64,000 nt of DNA from Gammaproteobacteria bacterium (lineage in GTDB: Bacteria; Pseudomonadota; Gammaproteobacteria; Ga0077536): NCBI GenBank assembly GCA_016191285.1, contig JACPPA010000013.1, positions 62,001 to 126,000 on the forward strand, given 5' to 3'. The notes beneath the pieces were generated by a model. That model had not been told where the DNA came from. It did not search any database and was given only the letters and a program-made list of their open reading frames with translations. Below, one piece after another: positions 54,460 through 63,695 of the stretch. Position 1 is the first letter of the stretch, and every line of letters starts with the position of its first letter. The position numbers and the translations under genes were made by a program.

Positions 54460-55664
54460 TGTTGTGGAATGCCCTGCTGCTCGGCCTGCGCGAGATCAGA
54501 CGCAATATGTTGCGCTCGTTTCTGACCGTGCTCGGCATTGTTATCGGCGTCGCCGCGGTGATCGTCATCGTCACCCTCGGCACCGGCGCGACCTTACAGG
54601 TCAAGGACCAGATCGGCAGCCTCGGCAGTAATATGTTGATTGTCCGACCCGGCCAGCGCATGGGGCCCGGCATGACGTCGACGGCGCCTGCCTTCACCGT
54701 TAACGATGCCGCGGCAATCACTCGCGAAATTCCGAATATCGTCGCGGTGGCGCCGACAAACTCACAATCTGCCACCGCCATCGCGGGCAACGCGAATTGG
54801 GCCACCACGGTCACCGGCGCCGATAACGCGTTTTTCACCGTCCGCGCCTGGTCACTCGCCAGTGGGCGCGTGTTCAATGACGCGGAACTCCGCGCTGGGC
54901 GCGCCGTGTGTATCCTCGGCGCGAGCGTCAAACGCCAGTTATTCGGCGCGCAGGACCCGCTAGCCGGGACGCTACGTCTGAACAAACTGGCCTGCGAAAT
55001 TATTGGCGTGCTCGTCGCCAAGGGGCAGAGCACGATGGGCGCCGATCAAGATGATCTGGTCATCGTGCCCTTACGCACGCTGCAGCGGCGCATTGTCGGT
55101 AATCAAGACATCCGGCTGCTACAGCTCTCGGTCCGCGACGCCGCTGACACTGATCGCGTACGTACGGACCTCGAACGACTACTCCGTGAACGTCGTCATC
55201 TCGCCAAAATCGAGGAGAATAATTTCTCGATCATGGATATGAAAGAGATCATGGCCACCATGGCCGGCACCACGCGCACGTTAACGGGCTTGCTCGGGGC
55301 AGTAGGCGCCGTGAGTTTACTGGTCGGCGGCATCGGGATCATGAACATCATGTTGGTGTCGGTCACCGAACGCACGCGCGAGATCGGCATCCGGCTCGCC
55401 ATCGGCGCGCTCGAGCACGAAGTGCTGTTGCAATTTTTGGTCGAAGCAGTAGTCCTCTCCGCGCTCGGCGGGGTGCTCGGCATTGTGGTCGCGGTATTGG
55501 GTTCGCTGGTGTTGGCGCACGCGCTCGGCGTGCCGTTCGTGCTCGAGCCCGGAATCATCGTGCTCGCACTGCTCTTCTCCGGTGTAGTGGGTGTGGTGTT
55601 CGGATTTTATCCGGCGCGCAAAGCCGCGCGTCTTAATCCGATCGACGCGCTGCGCCACGAATAA
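54456..55664 (+). CDS. MacB-type ABC permease
   Basis: 402 residues. The first membrane helix near 20-42 (FLTVLGIVIGVAAVIVIVTLG), a periplasmic MacB_PCD domain of about 200 residues, then three helices of the FtsX fold (LLGAVGAVSLLVGGIGIMNI, ALGGVLGIVVAVLGSLVLAHA, VLALLFSGVVGVVFGFYPAR) and the usual tail AARLNPIDALRHE. Complete. With the ATPase it makes a split form of MacB. Confidence 0.93.
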   Translation: MMLWNALLLGLREIRRNMLRSFLTVLGIVIGVAAVIVIVTLGTGATLQVKDQIGSLGSNMLIVRPGQRMGPGMTSTAPAFTVNDAAAITREIPNIVAVAPTNSQSATAIAGNANWATTVTGADNAFFTVRAWSLASGRVFNDAELRAGRAVCILGASVKRQLFGAQDPLAGTLRLNKLACEIIGVLVAKGQSTMGADQDDLVIVPLRTLQRRIVGNQDIRLLQLSVRDAADTDRVRTDLERLLRERRHLAKIEENNFSIMDMKEIMATMAGTTRTLTGLLGAVGAVSLLVGGIGIMNIMLVSVTERTREIGIRLAIGALEHEVLLQFLVEAVVLSALGGVLGIVVAVLGSLVLAHALGVPFVLEPGIIVLALLFSGVVGVVFGFYPARKAARLNPIDALRHE

Positions 55665-55711
55665 TTAGTTCGCTGCAGTTCCTGTCGCCGCGAACGTAGC
55701 GAAACAATCGT

Positions 55712-55801
55712 TCCCCCTCACCCATCGCGCAAGCGGGGATGGGAAGGTAACGAGGCGATCTTTTCCCCCTCTCCCCTCGCGGGAGAGGGCTGGGGTGAGG
55801 G
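55712..55801. repeat. Dispersed CCCTCTCCC-type inverted repeat
   Basis: CCCCCTCACCCATCGCGCAAG at the left and GAGGGCTGGGGTGAGGGG at the right form imperfect arms, with the inner hairpin CCCTCTCCCCTCGCGGGAGAGGG. Related to 13722-13878. It lies between converging genes. Confidence 0.6.
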
Positions 55802-55819
55802 GATGGATGGCCGCCCTGA

Positions 55820-56926
55820 CTAACCCGCGAGCGCCTGCTTCGGAGCACTCGCCGCTTGACGCCTGAAGTGCGGAATGATCTCGGTGCCGTAGAGTCGAAT
55901 CGAGTCCATGACGCGCGCGTGCGGAATGCGGCCCATCTGCGAAAAGCAGATGATTTGATCCATGCCGTAGGTCTCCATGACTTCGAGTTTGCGAATGCAT
56001 TTGTCCGGATCGCCGGCAATGATGAACGGATGGGCATCCAGATCCGCGAAGCTCGCGTCCTTGGGCTGATGCGCCATGTCGATCATATCCTTGAGATAGG
56101 CGTAGGAATTGGTTTCGGTATTTCTAAGCCCGATTAGGATTTCGACGACCTTTTGCAGAAACCAGCGCGCAGCCTCGACGCCCTGCGTGACGGTTTCGCG
56201 ATCGTGTCCGCACAGGGTCATCGCGAGCGACGCAAATTGGTTATTGATAAACTTGCCGACTGGCCTGGCGTCTTTGATCGCCGCACGATAGGTCTTGACG
56301 GCTTGGATGACGCCATCGGGCGCCAGTTGAAAACACAGCACGCCTAGTCCCTTGTTGCCGGCCACGCGAAACGTATCGGGCGCCGTGCCCGCCATCCATA
56401 ATGGTGGGTGAGGTTTTTGGATGGGTTTCGGCCACACCTCGCGTTCCGGAATCGTGAGATGCTTACCTTGATGCTTGAGCGGCGCGTCCTGCCACGCTTT
56501 GAGCACGACTTCGAGTCCTTCCTCCCATTGCTCGCGCGATTCATCCGGATTCACGCCAAAGCCGCCGAGTTCAATCGCGGTGGTCGAGCGGCCCGAACCA
56601 AATTCAACGCGGCCATTGGACATGATGTCCAACGCCGCGACTTTTTCCGCTGCTCTAATCGGATGGTTGTAATTAAACGGCAGCAACACCACGCCGTGTC
56701 CAATCCGGATATTTTTCGTGTGTTGCGCCACCGCGCTCAAGAAGACTTCGGGCGCGGACGAATGCGAATATTCAGTCAGAAAGTGATGTTCGACATTCCA
56801 CACGATGTCGAAACCCATCTCGTCCGCAAGTTTGATCTGTTCGAGCGCTTGCATGTAAATGTCGCGCTCGGTGGTCGGTCCCCAGGGTTTGGGCATTTGT
56901 AATTCGTAGACCAGTGAAAACTTCAT
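55820..56926 (-). CDS. Luciferase-like (LLM) flavin-dependent monooxygenase
   Basis: 368 residues, intact. TIM-barrel LLM pattern: MKFSLVYELQMPKPW, GFDIVWNVEHHFLTEYS, NIRIGHGVVLLPFNYNHPIRA, DIMSNGRVEFGSGRST, KPHPPLWMAGTAPDTF, and a late GDPDKCIRKLE. FMN- or F420-dependent; in proteobacteria FMNH2 is more likely. The same family is represented by broken genes at 18662 and 57179. A REP-cored element lies 58 bases before its start. Substrate unknown. Confidence 0.9.
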   Translation of the reverse strand: MKFSLVYELQMPKPWGPTTERDIYMQALEQIKLADEMGFDIVWNVEHHFLTEYSHSSAPEVFLSAVAQHTKNIRIGHGVVLLPFNYNHPIRAAEKVAALDIMSNGRVEFGSGRSTTAIELGGFGVNPDESREQWEEGLEVVLKAWQDAPLKHQGKHLTIPEREVWPKPIQKPHPPLWMAGTAPDTFRVAGNKGLGVLCFQLAPDGVIQAVKTYRAAIKDARPVGKFINNQFASLAMTLCGHDRETVTQGVEAARWFLQKVVEILIGLRNTETNSYAYLKDMIDMAHQPKDASFADLDAHPFIIAGDPDKCIRKLEVMETYGMDQIICFSQMGRIPHARVMDSIRLYGTEIIPHFRRQAASAPKQALAG

Positions 56927-56984
56927 CGGGTCCCCCGCGTTGCTGTGGTGTCGAGCAGAGATTACGGCGTGCGGGGGGTTTTAG

Positions 56985-57159
56985 CTAGTGTGTTGTCCAA
57001 CAACGAATCTGCATAATTCCACCGCTAGTAGCCGAGCTTTGTGGGAGCCGCTTTGAGCTTCGAATCTTCAATTCGGTTTTCTAATGATTCGCGGCTAAAG
57101 CCGCTCCCACAATGTCAACGCGTCGATTTATTAAAGTACCTCGCGGGACACCACAACTG
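56985..57159. repeat. REP-cored, CTAGTG-ended miniature element, copy 2
   Basis: About 175 bp from CTAGTGTGTTGTCC to GGGACACCACAACTGG, the two ends being approximate inverses. Core REP palindrome GTGGGAGCCGCTTTGAGC (57041) and GCGGCTAAAGCCGCTCCCAC (to 57110). Internal ATTTATTAAAGTACC matches other copies. Its left end faces the LLM gene start at 56926. Confidence 0.8.
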
Positions 57160-57178
57160 GTAGGGCTTGAACGACGGC

Positions 57179-58084
57179 TTACCGAACATGCCGGTAGCGC
57201 GTCCCCGGATGGTCTGGCAATAATCGCGCCTGCCCTGTGCCATAGAGCTTCTCGCGATAAGTCCCCGGCGCGTATTCGGTTTGCATGAGTCCGCGCGCCT
57301 GCAGGAGGGGCACTACGCCGTCGATGAAGTCTTCGAACGAGCCGGGAGTGATGCCGTACGCGAGATTAAAACCGTCGACGCCCACATCAAGCCAGGTCTG
57401 AAGTCGATCCGCTATCTGCGCGTAATCACCGACAATCACCGGTCGCGCGCCGCCGAGCCCGACATAGGTCGCGAGATCGCGCATGGTCCATTGGCGAGCG
57501 CGCCGTCGTAACTGATGTAGATCGAGAATTCCTCGAGCTTCTGACGCGCGGCAGCGGCAGTTGGCCCCGTGATCACTTTGATGAACGCCATGATCTTGAT
57601 GTTCGCCGGCACGCGGCCTTGCGCACGGGCCTTATCGCGGATGTCGCGCGCATATTGTCCGACCACTTGCGGACTCGGTCCCACCACGAAAATGCACTCG
57701 GCGTGTTGCGCGGCGAAGGCCTGACCGCGCGATCCTTAACCACGGCATCGTCTTCCCAACTGCCTTCGAGCAATTTATACATCACTTCTAAATACTCATC
57801 CGCGTGCACGAGTGTGGGGTCAGCAGGGCGGGGTCGTTCACCGGCACTTGGGTGGCGGCGCGTATGGCGGCATCGCGCGAGCCTTGAAACACGTCGTAAA
57901 CGCCCACCACATCGGCCAAGAACAATGCATCAAAGCGGCCGCGTTCGAGCAATTGCGCGAGTTCAATCCAGGTCTCGAGATCGTTATAGCGATGCATTTT
58001 GTCGCGCGGATGCGGCCACAGCCCGGCCGAGTGATGGACCACGCAATTCATATGAAAGGCGTTGAGATAGATCCGTTGGCGCAT
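57179..58084 (-). pseudogene. NtaA/SoxA-type LLM monooxygenase with internal deletions
   Basis: The start at 58084 reads MRQRIYLNAFHMNCVVHHSA and YNDLETWIELAQLLERGRFD, matching nitrilotriacetate-monooxygenase-type proteins (about 440-470 residues), through VPVNDPALLTP. About 95 residues are then missing before ADEYLEVMYKLLEGSWEDDA, another ~45 before GQAFAAQHAECIFVVGPSPQ, and frameshifts near 57690 and 57490 precede the end (DLATYVGLGGARPVIVGDYA...). Clearly decayed. The remaining length is about 900 bp. Confidence 0.8.
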
Positions 58085-58162
58085 GACTTGCGACCCCGTT
58101 GATGAGATGCGATAGCATGACAACCCCCGCACTTTCGCGGCCTGTGTACAAGGAGCTAACCG

Positions 58163-58666
58163 ATGAACGCCGATGAACTCAAAGCCATTCAAGCCCCGTT
58201 GAAAGAGCGTTATCGTCAAGCGCCGGAAGGCGCGCTGATTACGCTCCGTGCCGAAGGGCAGGTGGGCGCCGGCGTGACCTGTCGAGTCGAGACGGGCAAA
58301 GCACTGGTCGAAGCCGGGCTACATCCCGCGACCGGCGGTAACGGACTCGCTGCTTGTTCCGGCGACATGTTGCTTGAAGCGTTGGTCGCCTGCGCCGGTG
58401 TCACTCTCGGCGCGGTGTCGACCGCGCTCGGCATCGAGCTGCGCGCGGCCACCGTAAAAGCCGAAGGCGATCTCGATTTTCGCGGCACCCTGGGCGTCGC
58501 CAAGGAGGCGCCCGTCGGCTTTCAGCGCATTCGATTGCATTTCGATTTGGATACCGATGCAAGTGCCGAGCAATTGGCGACGCTGTTACGCCTGACTGAA
58601 CGTTATTGCGTGGTGTATCAGACATTGAATCAACGACCGGAACTCACGGCGAGCATTAACTCTTAA
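58163..58666 (+). CDS. OsmC/Ohr-family protein
   Basis: 167 residues with the OsmC core: first redox Cys in LEALVACAGVTLGAVS and second in ERYCVVYQTL, separated as in peroxiredoxin-like OsmC proteins, plus GLHPATGGNGLAACSGDMLL. Family role: thiol-dependent reduction of organic hydroperoxides, although some members have other functions. Good ribosome-binding site (AAGGAG). Divergent from the decayed NtaA-like gene. Confidence 0.85.
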   Translation: MNADELKAIQAPLKERYRQAPEGALITLRAEGQVGAGVTCRVETGKALVEAGLHPATGGNGLAACSGDMLLEALVACAGVTLGAVSTALGIELRAATVKAEGDLDFRGTLGVAKEAPVGFQRIRLHFDLDTDASAEQLATLLRLTERYCVVYQTLNQRPELTASINS

Positions 58667-58676
58667 CTCGTGACTG

Positions 58677-58876
58677 CCCCTTCGCGGCTGAAGCCGCTCC
58701 CACAGGGCGCCGCCGCCAACAGTGCGCGAATCGAGCCGCCACTGGCGCATCTTGGTGGGAGCCGCTTTAGCGGCGAATCCTTGCTGAGAAAGGCCCCTTC
58801 GCGGCTAAAGCCGCTCCCACAGGGCGCCGCCAACAGTGCGCGAATTATGCAAGTTCGGTGTGGGACAGCGCACTGA
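58677..58876. repeat. Two REP units and one end of a CTAGTG-type element
   Basis: A REP arm at 58677-58703 (CTTCGCGGCTGAAGCCGCTC), a complete REP pair at 58755-58820, then GCGCGAATTATGCAAGTTCGGTGTGGGACAGCGCACTGATTA, which is the inverted left end seen at 56985 and 61803. That end runs right up to the start codon of the chromate transporter gene at 58880. Confidence 0.75.
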
Positions 58877-58879
58877 TTA

Positions 58880-60220
58880 ATGAACCTGCCACAACCCACT
58901 ACCACCACCGTGCCGACCGCCGTCAGCTACTGGACTGCGTTTTGGTATTGGCTGCGACTGGGATTTATTAGCTTCGGTGGCCCTGCCGGGCAGATCGCGA
59001 TTATGCATCGTGAGTTGGTCGACGAGCGGCGTTGGATTTCCGAAGGGCGTTTTCTGCACGCCCTGAATTACTGCATGCTGCTCCCCGGTCCGGAAGCGCA
59101 ACAACTGGCGACCTACATCGGCTGGCTCATGCACCGCACCTGGGGCGGCATCACGGCAGGTGCGCTATTCGTCCTGCCTTCATGGTTCATCTTGGTCGGC
59201 CTGTCCTGGGTCTATGTGCGATTTGGAACCCTGCCGCTAGTCGCTGGAATTTTTGCCGGACTGAAACCCGCCGTGGTCGCCTTGGTGGTGCATGCCGCGT
59301 ACCGCATCGGCAGCCGCGCGTTGACCAACGTCGCCCTGTGGGCGATCGCGGTCGCGGCTTTCATCGCGATCGCGGTGTTGCAGGCCCCGTTTCCTTACAT
59401 CATTGGCGCCGCGATGGCCTTCGGCGCGATCTGCGGAAAATTGGCGCCGACGCTATTCGTCACCAGTGCCGCCCATGCACGGCGTGCGAGCGCTGTCGGT
59501 CACGCCTTAATCGACGACGATACCCCGCGCGTGGCGCACACCCGTTATCGCCTGCGCACTCTGCTGCTGGTAGTAGGGGTCGGCGCGGCGCTGTGGTTCG
59601 CGCCGATGGCGCTACTCGTCAAACTCGAAGGTTGGAACACGCAGTATGCGCAACTGGCGTGGTTCTTCACCAAAGCAGCATTACTGACCTTTGGCGGCGC
59701 GTATGCCGTGCTGCCCTATGTGTATCAGGGCGCGGTGTTGCACTACGGCTGGCTGAGTGGCGCCCAAATGATCGACGGTCTCGCGCTCGGTGAAACCACG
59801 CCTGGTCCGTTAATCATGGTGGTGACGTTTGTTGGATTTATCGCCGGCTACGAAAGCGGTCCGCTGGCGACGAGTTCGCCGCTGCTATCCGGGATCATCG
59901 CCGCGACAGTGGTCACGTGGTTTACGTTTCTGCCGTCGTTCATCTTTATCTTAGCGGGCGGACCGCTGATCGAATCCACGCGCAACGAAGCGAAATTCAC
60001 CGCGCCGCTCACCGCGGTAACCGCGGCGGTGGTCGGTGTGATCCTAAGCCTCGCGCTGTTTTTTGCGCGGCATGTGCTGTGGCACGGCACCCTAAACTTA
60101 TTCGCAACCGCGATCGCGATTGCCGCTTTCCTCGCGCTGCAGCGCTACAAGGTCAATGTCATGCTCGTATTGGGCGCGGCGGCGGCGCTGGGTGTGCTTG
60201 GGCAATTCACGGGTCTATAA
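58880..60220 (+). CDS. chrA: Chromate efflux transporter (ChrA, CHR family)
   Basis: 446 residues; two homologous halves of about five to six helices. First-half motif FISFGGPAGQIAIMHRELVDER and LLPGPEAQQLATYIGW; second-half counterpart LLTFGGAYAVLPYVYQ, LALGETTPGPLIMVVTFVGF. This two-domain long form exports chromate by proton exchange. Complete, standing alone. The ATG immediately follows a REP-element end, with no separate ribosome-binding site visible. Confidence 0.93.
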   Translation: MNLPQPTTTTVPTAVSYWTAFWYWLRLGFISFGGPAGQIAIMHRELVDERRWISEGRFLHALNYCMLLPGPEAQQLATYIGWLMHRTWGGITAGALFVLPSWFILVGLSWVYVRFGTLPLVAGIFAGLKPAVVALVVHAAYRIGSRALTNVALWAIAVAAFIAIAVLQAPFPYIIGAAMAFGAICGKLAPTLFVTSAAHARRASAVGHALIDDDTPRVAHTRYRLRTLLLVVGVGAALWFAPMALLVKLEGWNTQYAQLAWFFTKAALLTFGGAYAVLPYVYQGAVLHYGWLSGAQMIDGLALGETTPGPLIMVVTFVGFIAGYESGPLATSSPLLSGIIAATVVTWFTFLPSFIFILAGGPLIESTRNEAKFTAPLTAVTAAVVGVILSLALFFARHVLWHGTLNLFATAIAIAAFLALQRYKVNVMLVLGAAAALGVLGQFTGL

Positions 60221-60246
60221 CGCAGACGCGCGGGATACGCGTGCGC

Positions 60247-61821
60247 TCAATGCCCCGCGCCGGCGCCCGAGATCCCAACCTTCTTCACCAGCGGCATCAA
60301 CAATAAACTGCCGAAGAAAATTAACGCAAGCAATTGGAATACTTGATTGGTGGTGATGATATCCGCCTCGCGCCACGCGAGTTGCGAGAGTTGAGTCAAG
60401 CCTGCGACGTGGGCATCCGGACTTAGGCGATGGGCGGCGTTGGCGGACAGTGTCTGCCACATGTGCATGACCCCGAGATCGCTGCCCGTAATATGCTCGC
60501 GCAGCGTGGCGTAGTGCTGCTTCTGCCAGCGCACGATTAACGTATTCGCCACCGCGAGGCCGATGGCGCCGCCCAGGTTACGCATCAAGTTATACAGCCC
60601 ACTCGCGTTGTTCACTTCCTCGGGCGGCAACGTACCCAAGGCCAGCGCATTGACCGGCAAAAACATGAACATCATCGAAAATCCGCGCAGCGCCTGCGGC
60701 CAGAAGAACTCCCAAAAGCCCCAGTCGTAATTCATTTCGCCGTTGAGCCAGGCGCCGCAGCCATAGAGTGCGAGCCCCATCGCCAACATGACTCGCGAGT
60801 CCATCCATTTCGAGACGATGCCCGCGCAAAACGCCGACGCGAATTGGAAGATGCCCGTGACCATGACGTACTGTCCAATCTGCAAGCTGTTTAGTCCTTT
60901 GACGTTGGCGAGATAGACCGGGAGCAGGTACAGCACAGTGTAGAGACCGATGCCGAGGACGAAGCAGAATAAACAGCCAACCGCAAAATTGGCGTCGCGA
61001 AAGGCGCGCAGATCGACAATTGGCTCGGCGATTCTAAGCTCACGAACCAGCATCGCCACGCCGCCGAGCGCCGCAAGCATCGCAAAGAAAATAATCTCTC
61101 GGCTATCAAACCATTCCTTACGCACGCCTTCTTCGAGCACGTATTGCAAGCTACCGAGAAAGACCATGATGTAGAGCGCGCCAAGGAAATCGACGCGCCT
61201 GAGCAGTCCCCATTCTGGCTTGTCAACGCGCACGAAGAGCAGCGCGCACAACCCGACTAAAAATCCAGGCGCGAGGTTGATCAAAAACAAGGCGTGCCAC
61301 GAGAATGCTTGGGTGAGATAGCCGCCCAGTACCGGGCCGGCGGTCGGGGCGATGGTGACGACCAGCCCGACGACCACCGTCATTGGCGTCTGCAGACGCG
61401 CCGGAAAAAGCGTGAAGATCACGGAGAAAACCATCGGGATCATGACGCCGCCCGATAACCCTTGCAGCGTTCTGAATACCACCATCGAAGGCAGGCTCCA
61501 TGCCGCTGCGCAGAGCACGCTGGTCAACGTGAAGCCAGCGGCAGCGAGCGTGAAGAGATAGCGCGTCGAGAATGCCCGCGTCAGCCACCCGGAGAGTGGA
61601 ATGACGACTACTTCCGCGATTAGATAAGACGTCTGAACCCAGGTAATTTCGTCGCGCGTGGCCGACAAACCGGCCTGAATTTGTTGTAGCGAACTCGAAA
61701 CTATTTGAATGTCGAGAATCGCCATGAAGATCCCGACCACCATGGCGATGAAGCCCACCCAATCGGTGAACGTCAGTTCGTGATCGGGCGCGGTGCTAGG
61801 CACTAATGCACTGTCCCGCAC
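60247..61821 (-). CDS. emrB: EmrB/QacA-type MFS drug exporter (DHA2, 14 helices)
   Basis: 524 residues with 14 membrane helices; DHA2 features MVVGIFMAILDIQIVSSSL (helix 1), WVQTSYLIAEVVVIPLSGWL, motif C-like GPVLGGYLTQAFSWHALFLI and helix 5 GLVVTIAPTAGPV. The start is unclear: GTG at 61821 lies in the end of a REP-cored element, another GTG at 61803 sits at its edge. It pairs with the EmrA-like gene upstream, from which the element separates it (168-bp gap). Confidence 0.92.
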   Translation of the reverse strand: MRDSALVPSTAPDHELTFTDWVGFIAMVVGIFMAILDIQIVSSSLQQIQAGLSATRDEITWVQTSYLIAEVVVIPLSGWLTRAFSTRYLFTLAAAGFTLTSVLCAAAWSLPSMVVFRTLQGLSGGVMIPMVFSVIFTLFPARLQTPMTVVVGLVVTIAPTAGPVLGGYLTQAFSWHALFLINLAPGFLVGLCALLFVRVDKPEWGLLRRVDFLGALYIMVFLGSLQYVLEEGVRKEWFDSREIIFFAMLAALGGVAMLVRELRIAEPIVDLRAFRDANFAVGCLFCFVLGIGLYTVLYLLPVYLANVKGLNSLQIGQYVMVTGIFQFASAFCAGIVSKWMDSRVMLAMGLALYGCGAWLNGEMNYDWGFWEFFWPQALRGFSMMFMFLPVNALALGTLPPEEVNNASGLYNLMRNLGGAIGLAVANTLIVRWQKQHYATLREHITGSDLGVMHMWQTLSANAAHRLSPDAHVAGLTQLSQLAWREADIITTNQVFQLLALIFFGSLLLMPLVKKVGISGAGAGH

Positions 61822-61972
61822 CGGACCCGTATAATTCGCACGCTGCTGGCTACACTTTGTGGGAGCCGCTTTAGCGGCGAATGGGTCATTTCAGTAAAGA
61901 TTCGAAGCTCAAAGCGGCTCCCACAATAGAAACGCGCCAATTTATTAAGATCCATTGCGGGACCCACACTAG
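61803..61972. repeat. REP-cored, CTAGTG-ended miniature element, copy 3, between emrA and emrB
   Basis: About 170 bp: left end CTAATGCACTGTCCCGCA, right end TTGCGGGACCCACACTAG (approximate inverses), core REP GTGGGAGCCGCTTTAGCGGC / GAAGCTCAAAGCGGCTCCCAC. The left end overlaps the probable start region of emrB. It probably inserted into an emrAB operon. Confidence 0.8.
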
Positions 61973-61988
61973 CCAACGCTCTAAGCAC

Positions 61989-63017
61989 TTAGCGCACGCG
62001 CACCTTGACGACGGTGGACAAGCCGGGCTTCAGACGCGAAAAATCCGTCGCCTCATCGAACGCGATCTTGACTGGCACGCGACGCACGATTTTCGTGAAG
62101 TTCCCGGTTGCATTCTCGGGCGGCAGGAGGCTGAATTCAGCGCCGCTGGCGGGTGCCGTGCTGTCAATCTTGCCGGTAAAGTGCGTTTGCGGATAGGCGT
62201 CAATGGTAATTTTGACGGGCTGACCGACCCGCATATCTTCAATTTGCGTCTCTTTGAAATTGGCTTCAACGAAAAACTCACGGCTCGGAATGAGATACGC
62301 GAGCACCGCCCCGGGTTGCACCATCTGTCCCACTTGCACGCTGCGGTTTCCAATCGTGCCGGACAGCGGCGCCACGATTTGCGTATTCGCGAGATCGACC
62401 TTGGCGACGGTGAGCGCCGCCTCCGCCACTTTGAACGCGGCTTGTGCTTCGGCAATTTGTGCGGCCAACGCCAACAGCTGACTCTCGGCTTCGACATGCG
62501 CGGATCGGCTTTGCGCGACGTGAGCAACTGCTTGCTTGGACGTCGCATCCGCGGCGTCGCGCGACTGCGCGGACACTGCGCCGTCCGCGACCAATTCATC
62601 GACGCGCTTTAAATCCTTAGCCGCGCGTTCTTGATCGGCGCTTGCCGACGCAATGGTCGCGCTCTGTTGCGCGACCCGCGCTGCTTGCACCGCACGCTCG
62701 GCTTGCAGCGAATTTATTTTCGCCGCGGAGGCGCCGGCCTGCGCCTCCGCCTGCGCGACACGGGCGCGATACTCGGCGTCATCGATCGTCACCAGCACCT
62801 CGCCAGCATGCACCGCTTGGTTGTCGTTAAAGTGCACGGCTTGAACATAGCCCGTGGCTTTGGGACTCACCTGGGTCATGTGCGCGCGGACGTAGGCGTT
62901 GTCGGTGGTCTCAAACGGCCGGACATAAGTCCGCCAATAATGCATGCCGCCATAACCGCAAGTGGCCATGCTGACAAACACAAACAGAATCGTTAGTAGG
63001 CGCAGCACCGGATGCAT
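61989..63017 (-). CDS. emrA: EmrA-type HlyD-family adaptor
   Basis: 342 residues: membrane helix at 7-25 (LLTILFVFVSMATCGYGGM), RPFETTDNAYVRAHMTQVSP (EmrA signature), lipoyl half VHFNDNQAVHAGEVLVTID, a long coiled hairpin rich in Ala and Gln, second lipoyl half TQIVAPLSGTIGNRSVQVGQ and barrel (YFVEANFKETQIEDMRVGQP-like). Shares an operon with emrB and is divergent from tetR over 72 bp. Confidence 0.92.
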   Translation of the reverse strand: MHPVLRLLTILFVFVSMATCGYGGMHYWRTYVRPFETTDNAYVRAHMTQVSPKATGYVQAVHFNDNQAVHAGEVLVTIDDAEYRARVAQAEAQAGASAAKINSLQAERAVQAARVAQQSATIASASADQERAAKDLKRVDELVADGAVSAQSRDAADATSKQAVAHVAQSRSAHVEAESQLLALAAQIAEAQAAFKVAEAALTVAKVDLANTQIVAPLSGTIGNRSVQVGQMVQPGAVLAYLIPSREFFVEANFKETQIEDMRVGQPVKITIDAYPQTHFTGKIDSTAPASGAEFSLLPPENATGNFTKIVRRVPVKIAFDEATDFSRLKPGLSTVVKVRVR

Positions 63018-63031
63018 GGAGAAAACATTGA

Positions 63032-63046
63032 ACTAAACTGTGTAGT
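63032..63046. promoter_or_regulatory. Candidate TetR operator
   Basis: ACTAAAC-T-GTGTAGT, an inverted repeat with six of seven matching positions, centred in the 72-bp gap between emrA and tetR. TTGAAC (63028) and GATAGT spaced 17 bases form a possible tetR promoter across it. TetR proteins bind such 15-bp palindromes and would repress both directions. Confidence 0.55.
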
Positions 63047-63089
63047 GTAGGATAGTGGCGCCCCTGCCAGCACGCAAGTCCCGACCCGC

Positions 63090-63695
63090 ATGACTCAGCT
63101 CAGCGACGCCAAACGAGAATCCATTCTGCAAGCTGCGACTCGGATGTTTCTGAGCCAGGGTTATAGCAACGTCAGTGTCGATGCGATCGCCGAGGCCGCG
63201 CCAGTCTCGAAACCGACGCTCTATAACTACTTCGAGAGCAAACCCGCGTTATTTGAAGCGGTGGTCGCGCGCCAATGTGAACGATCGTTGCTGGCTCTCG
63301 AACGCATCGACGCCAGCGCTTCTGATCTGCGCGAGGGCTTGCGCCTGATCGCGCGCGCCTGCGTGGATCTGATCTACGCCCCGGAATCCTTGCGTCTCTT
63401 TCGATTAATCATTGCCGAACAAACGTCCTTTCCGGAACTCGGAAAGCTCGCTTATCGCAGCGCGCCGGCGCCGATCATCGCGCGCGTCGCCAAGTACCTT
63501 GGTAAATTCGAATCCACCACCAGTCTCGCGTTCGAGGACGTTGACGAAGCGGCGCGCGTATTCATCGGTCTGCTGATGGGCGACGAGCATGTGCGGTGCC
63601 TGCTTGGCCTTAAGGCCAATCTCACGACCCGTGACAAGGATCGCCTCGTGAACCGCGCGGTAGAACTCCATTGGCGGATCCAGCATGGCAAGTAA
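63090..63695 (+). CDS. TetR-family transcriptional repressor
   Basis: 201 residues. N-terminal helix-turn-helix: ILQAATRMFLSQGYSNVSVD, AIAEAAPVSKPTLYNYFESK. The C-terminal ligand-binding domain has the TetR_C pattern of AcrR-like efflux regulators (LRLFRLIIAEQTSFPELGKL, ARVFIGLLMGDEHVRCLLGL). Its stop overlaps the start of the outer-membrane factor gene by 11 bases. By position it controls emrAB and the OMF gene in response to a drug or lipid ligand. Confidence 0.92.
   Translation: MTQLSDAKRESILQAATRMFLSQGYSNVSVDAIAEAAPVSKPTLYNYFESKPALFEAVVARQCERSLLALERIDASASDLREGLRLIARACVDLIYAPESLRLFRLIIAEQTSFPELGKLAYRSAPAPIIARVAKYLGKFESTTSLAFEDVDEAARVFIGLLMGDEHVRCLLGLKANLTTRDKDRLVNRAVELHWRIQHGK

Noticed and set aside
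59032-59793. 253-residue frame inside chrA
   Set aside because: Shifted frame of a complete transporter gene; arginine-rich translation.
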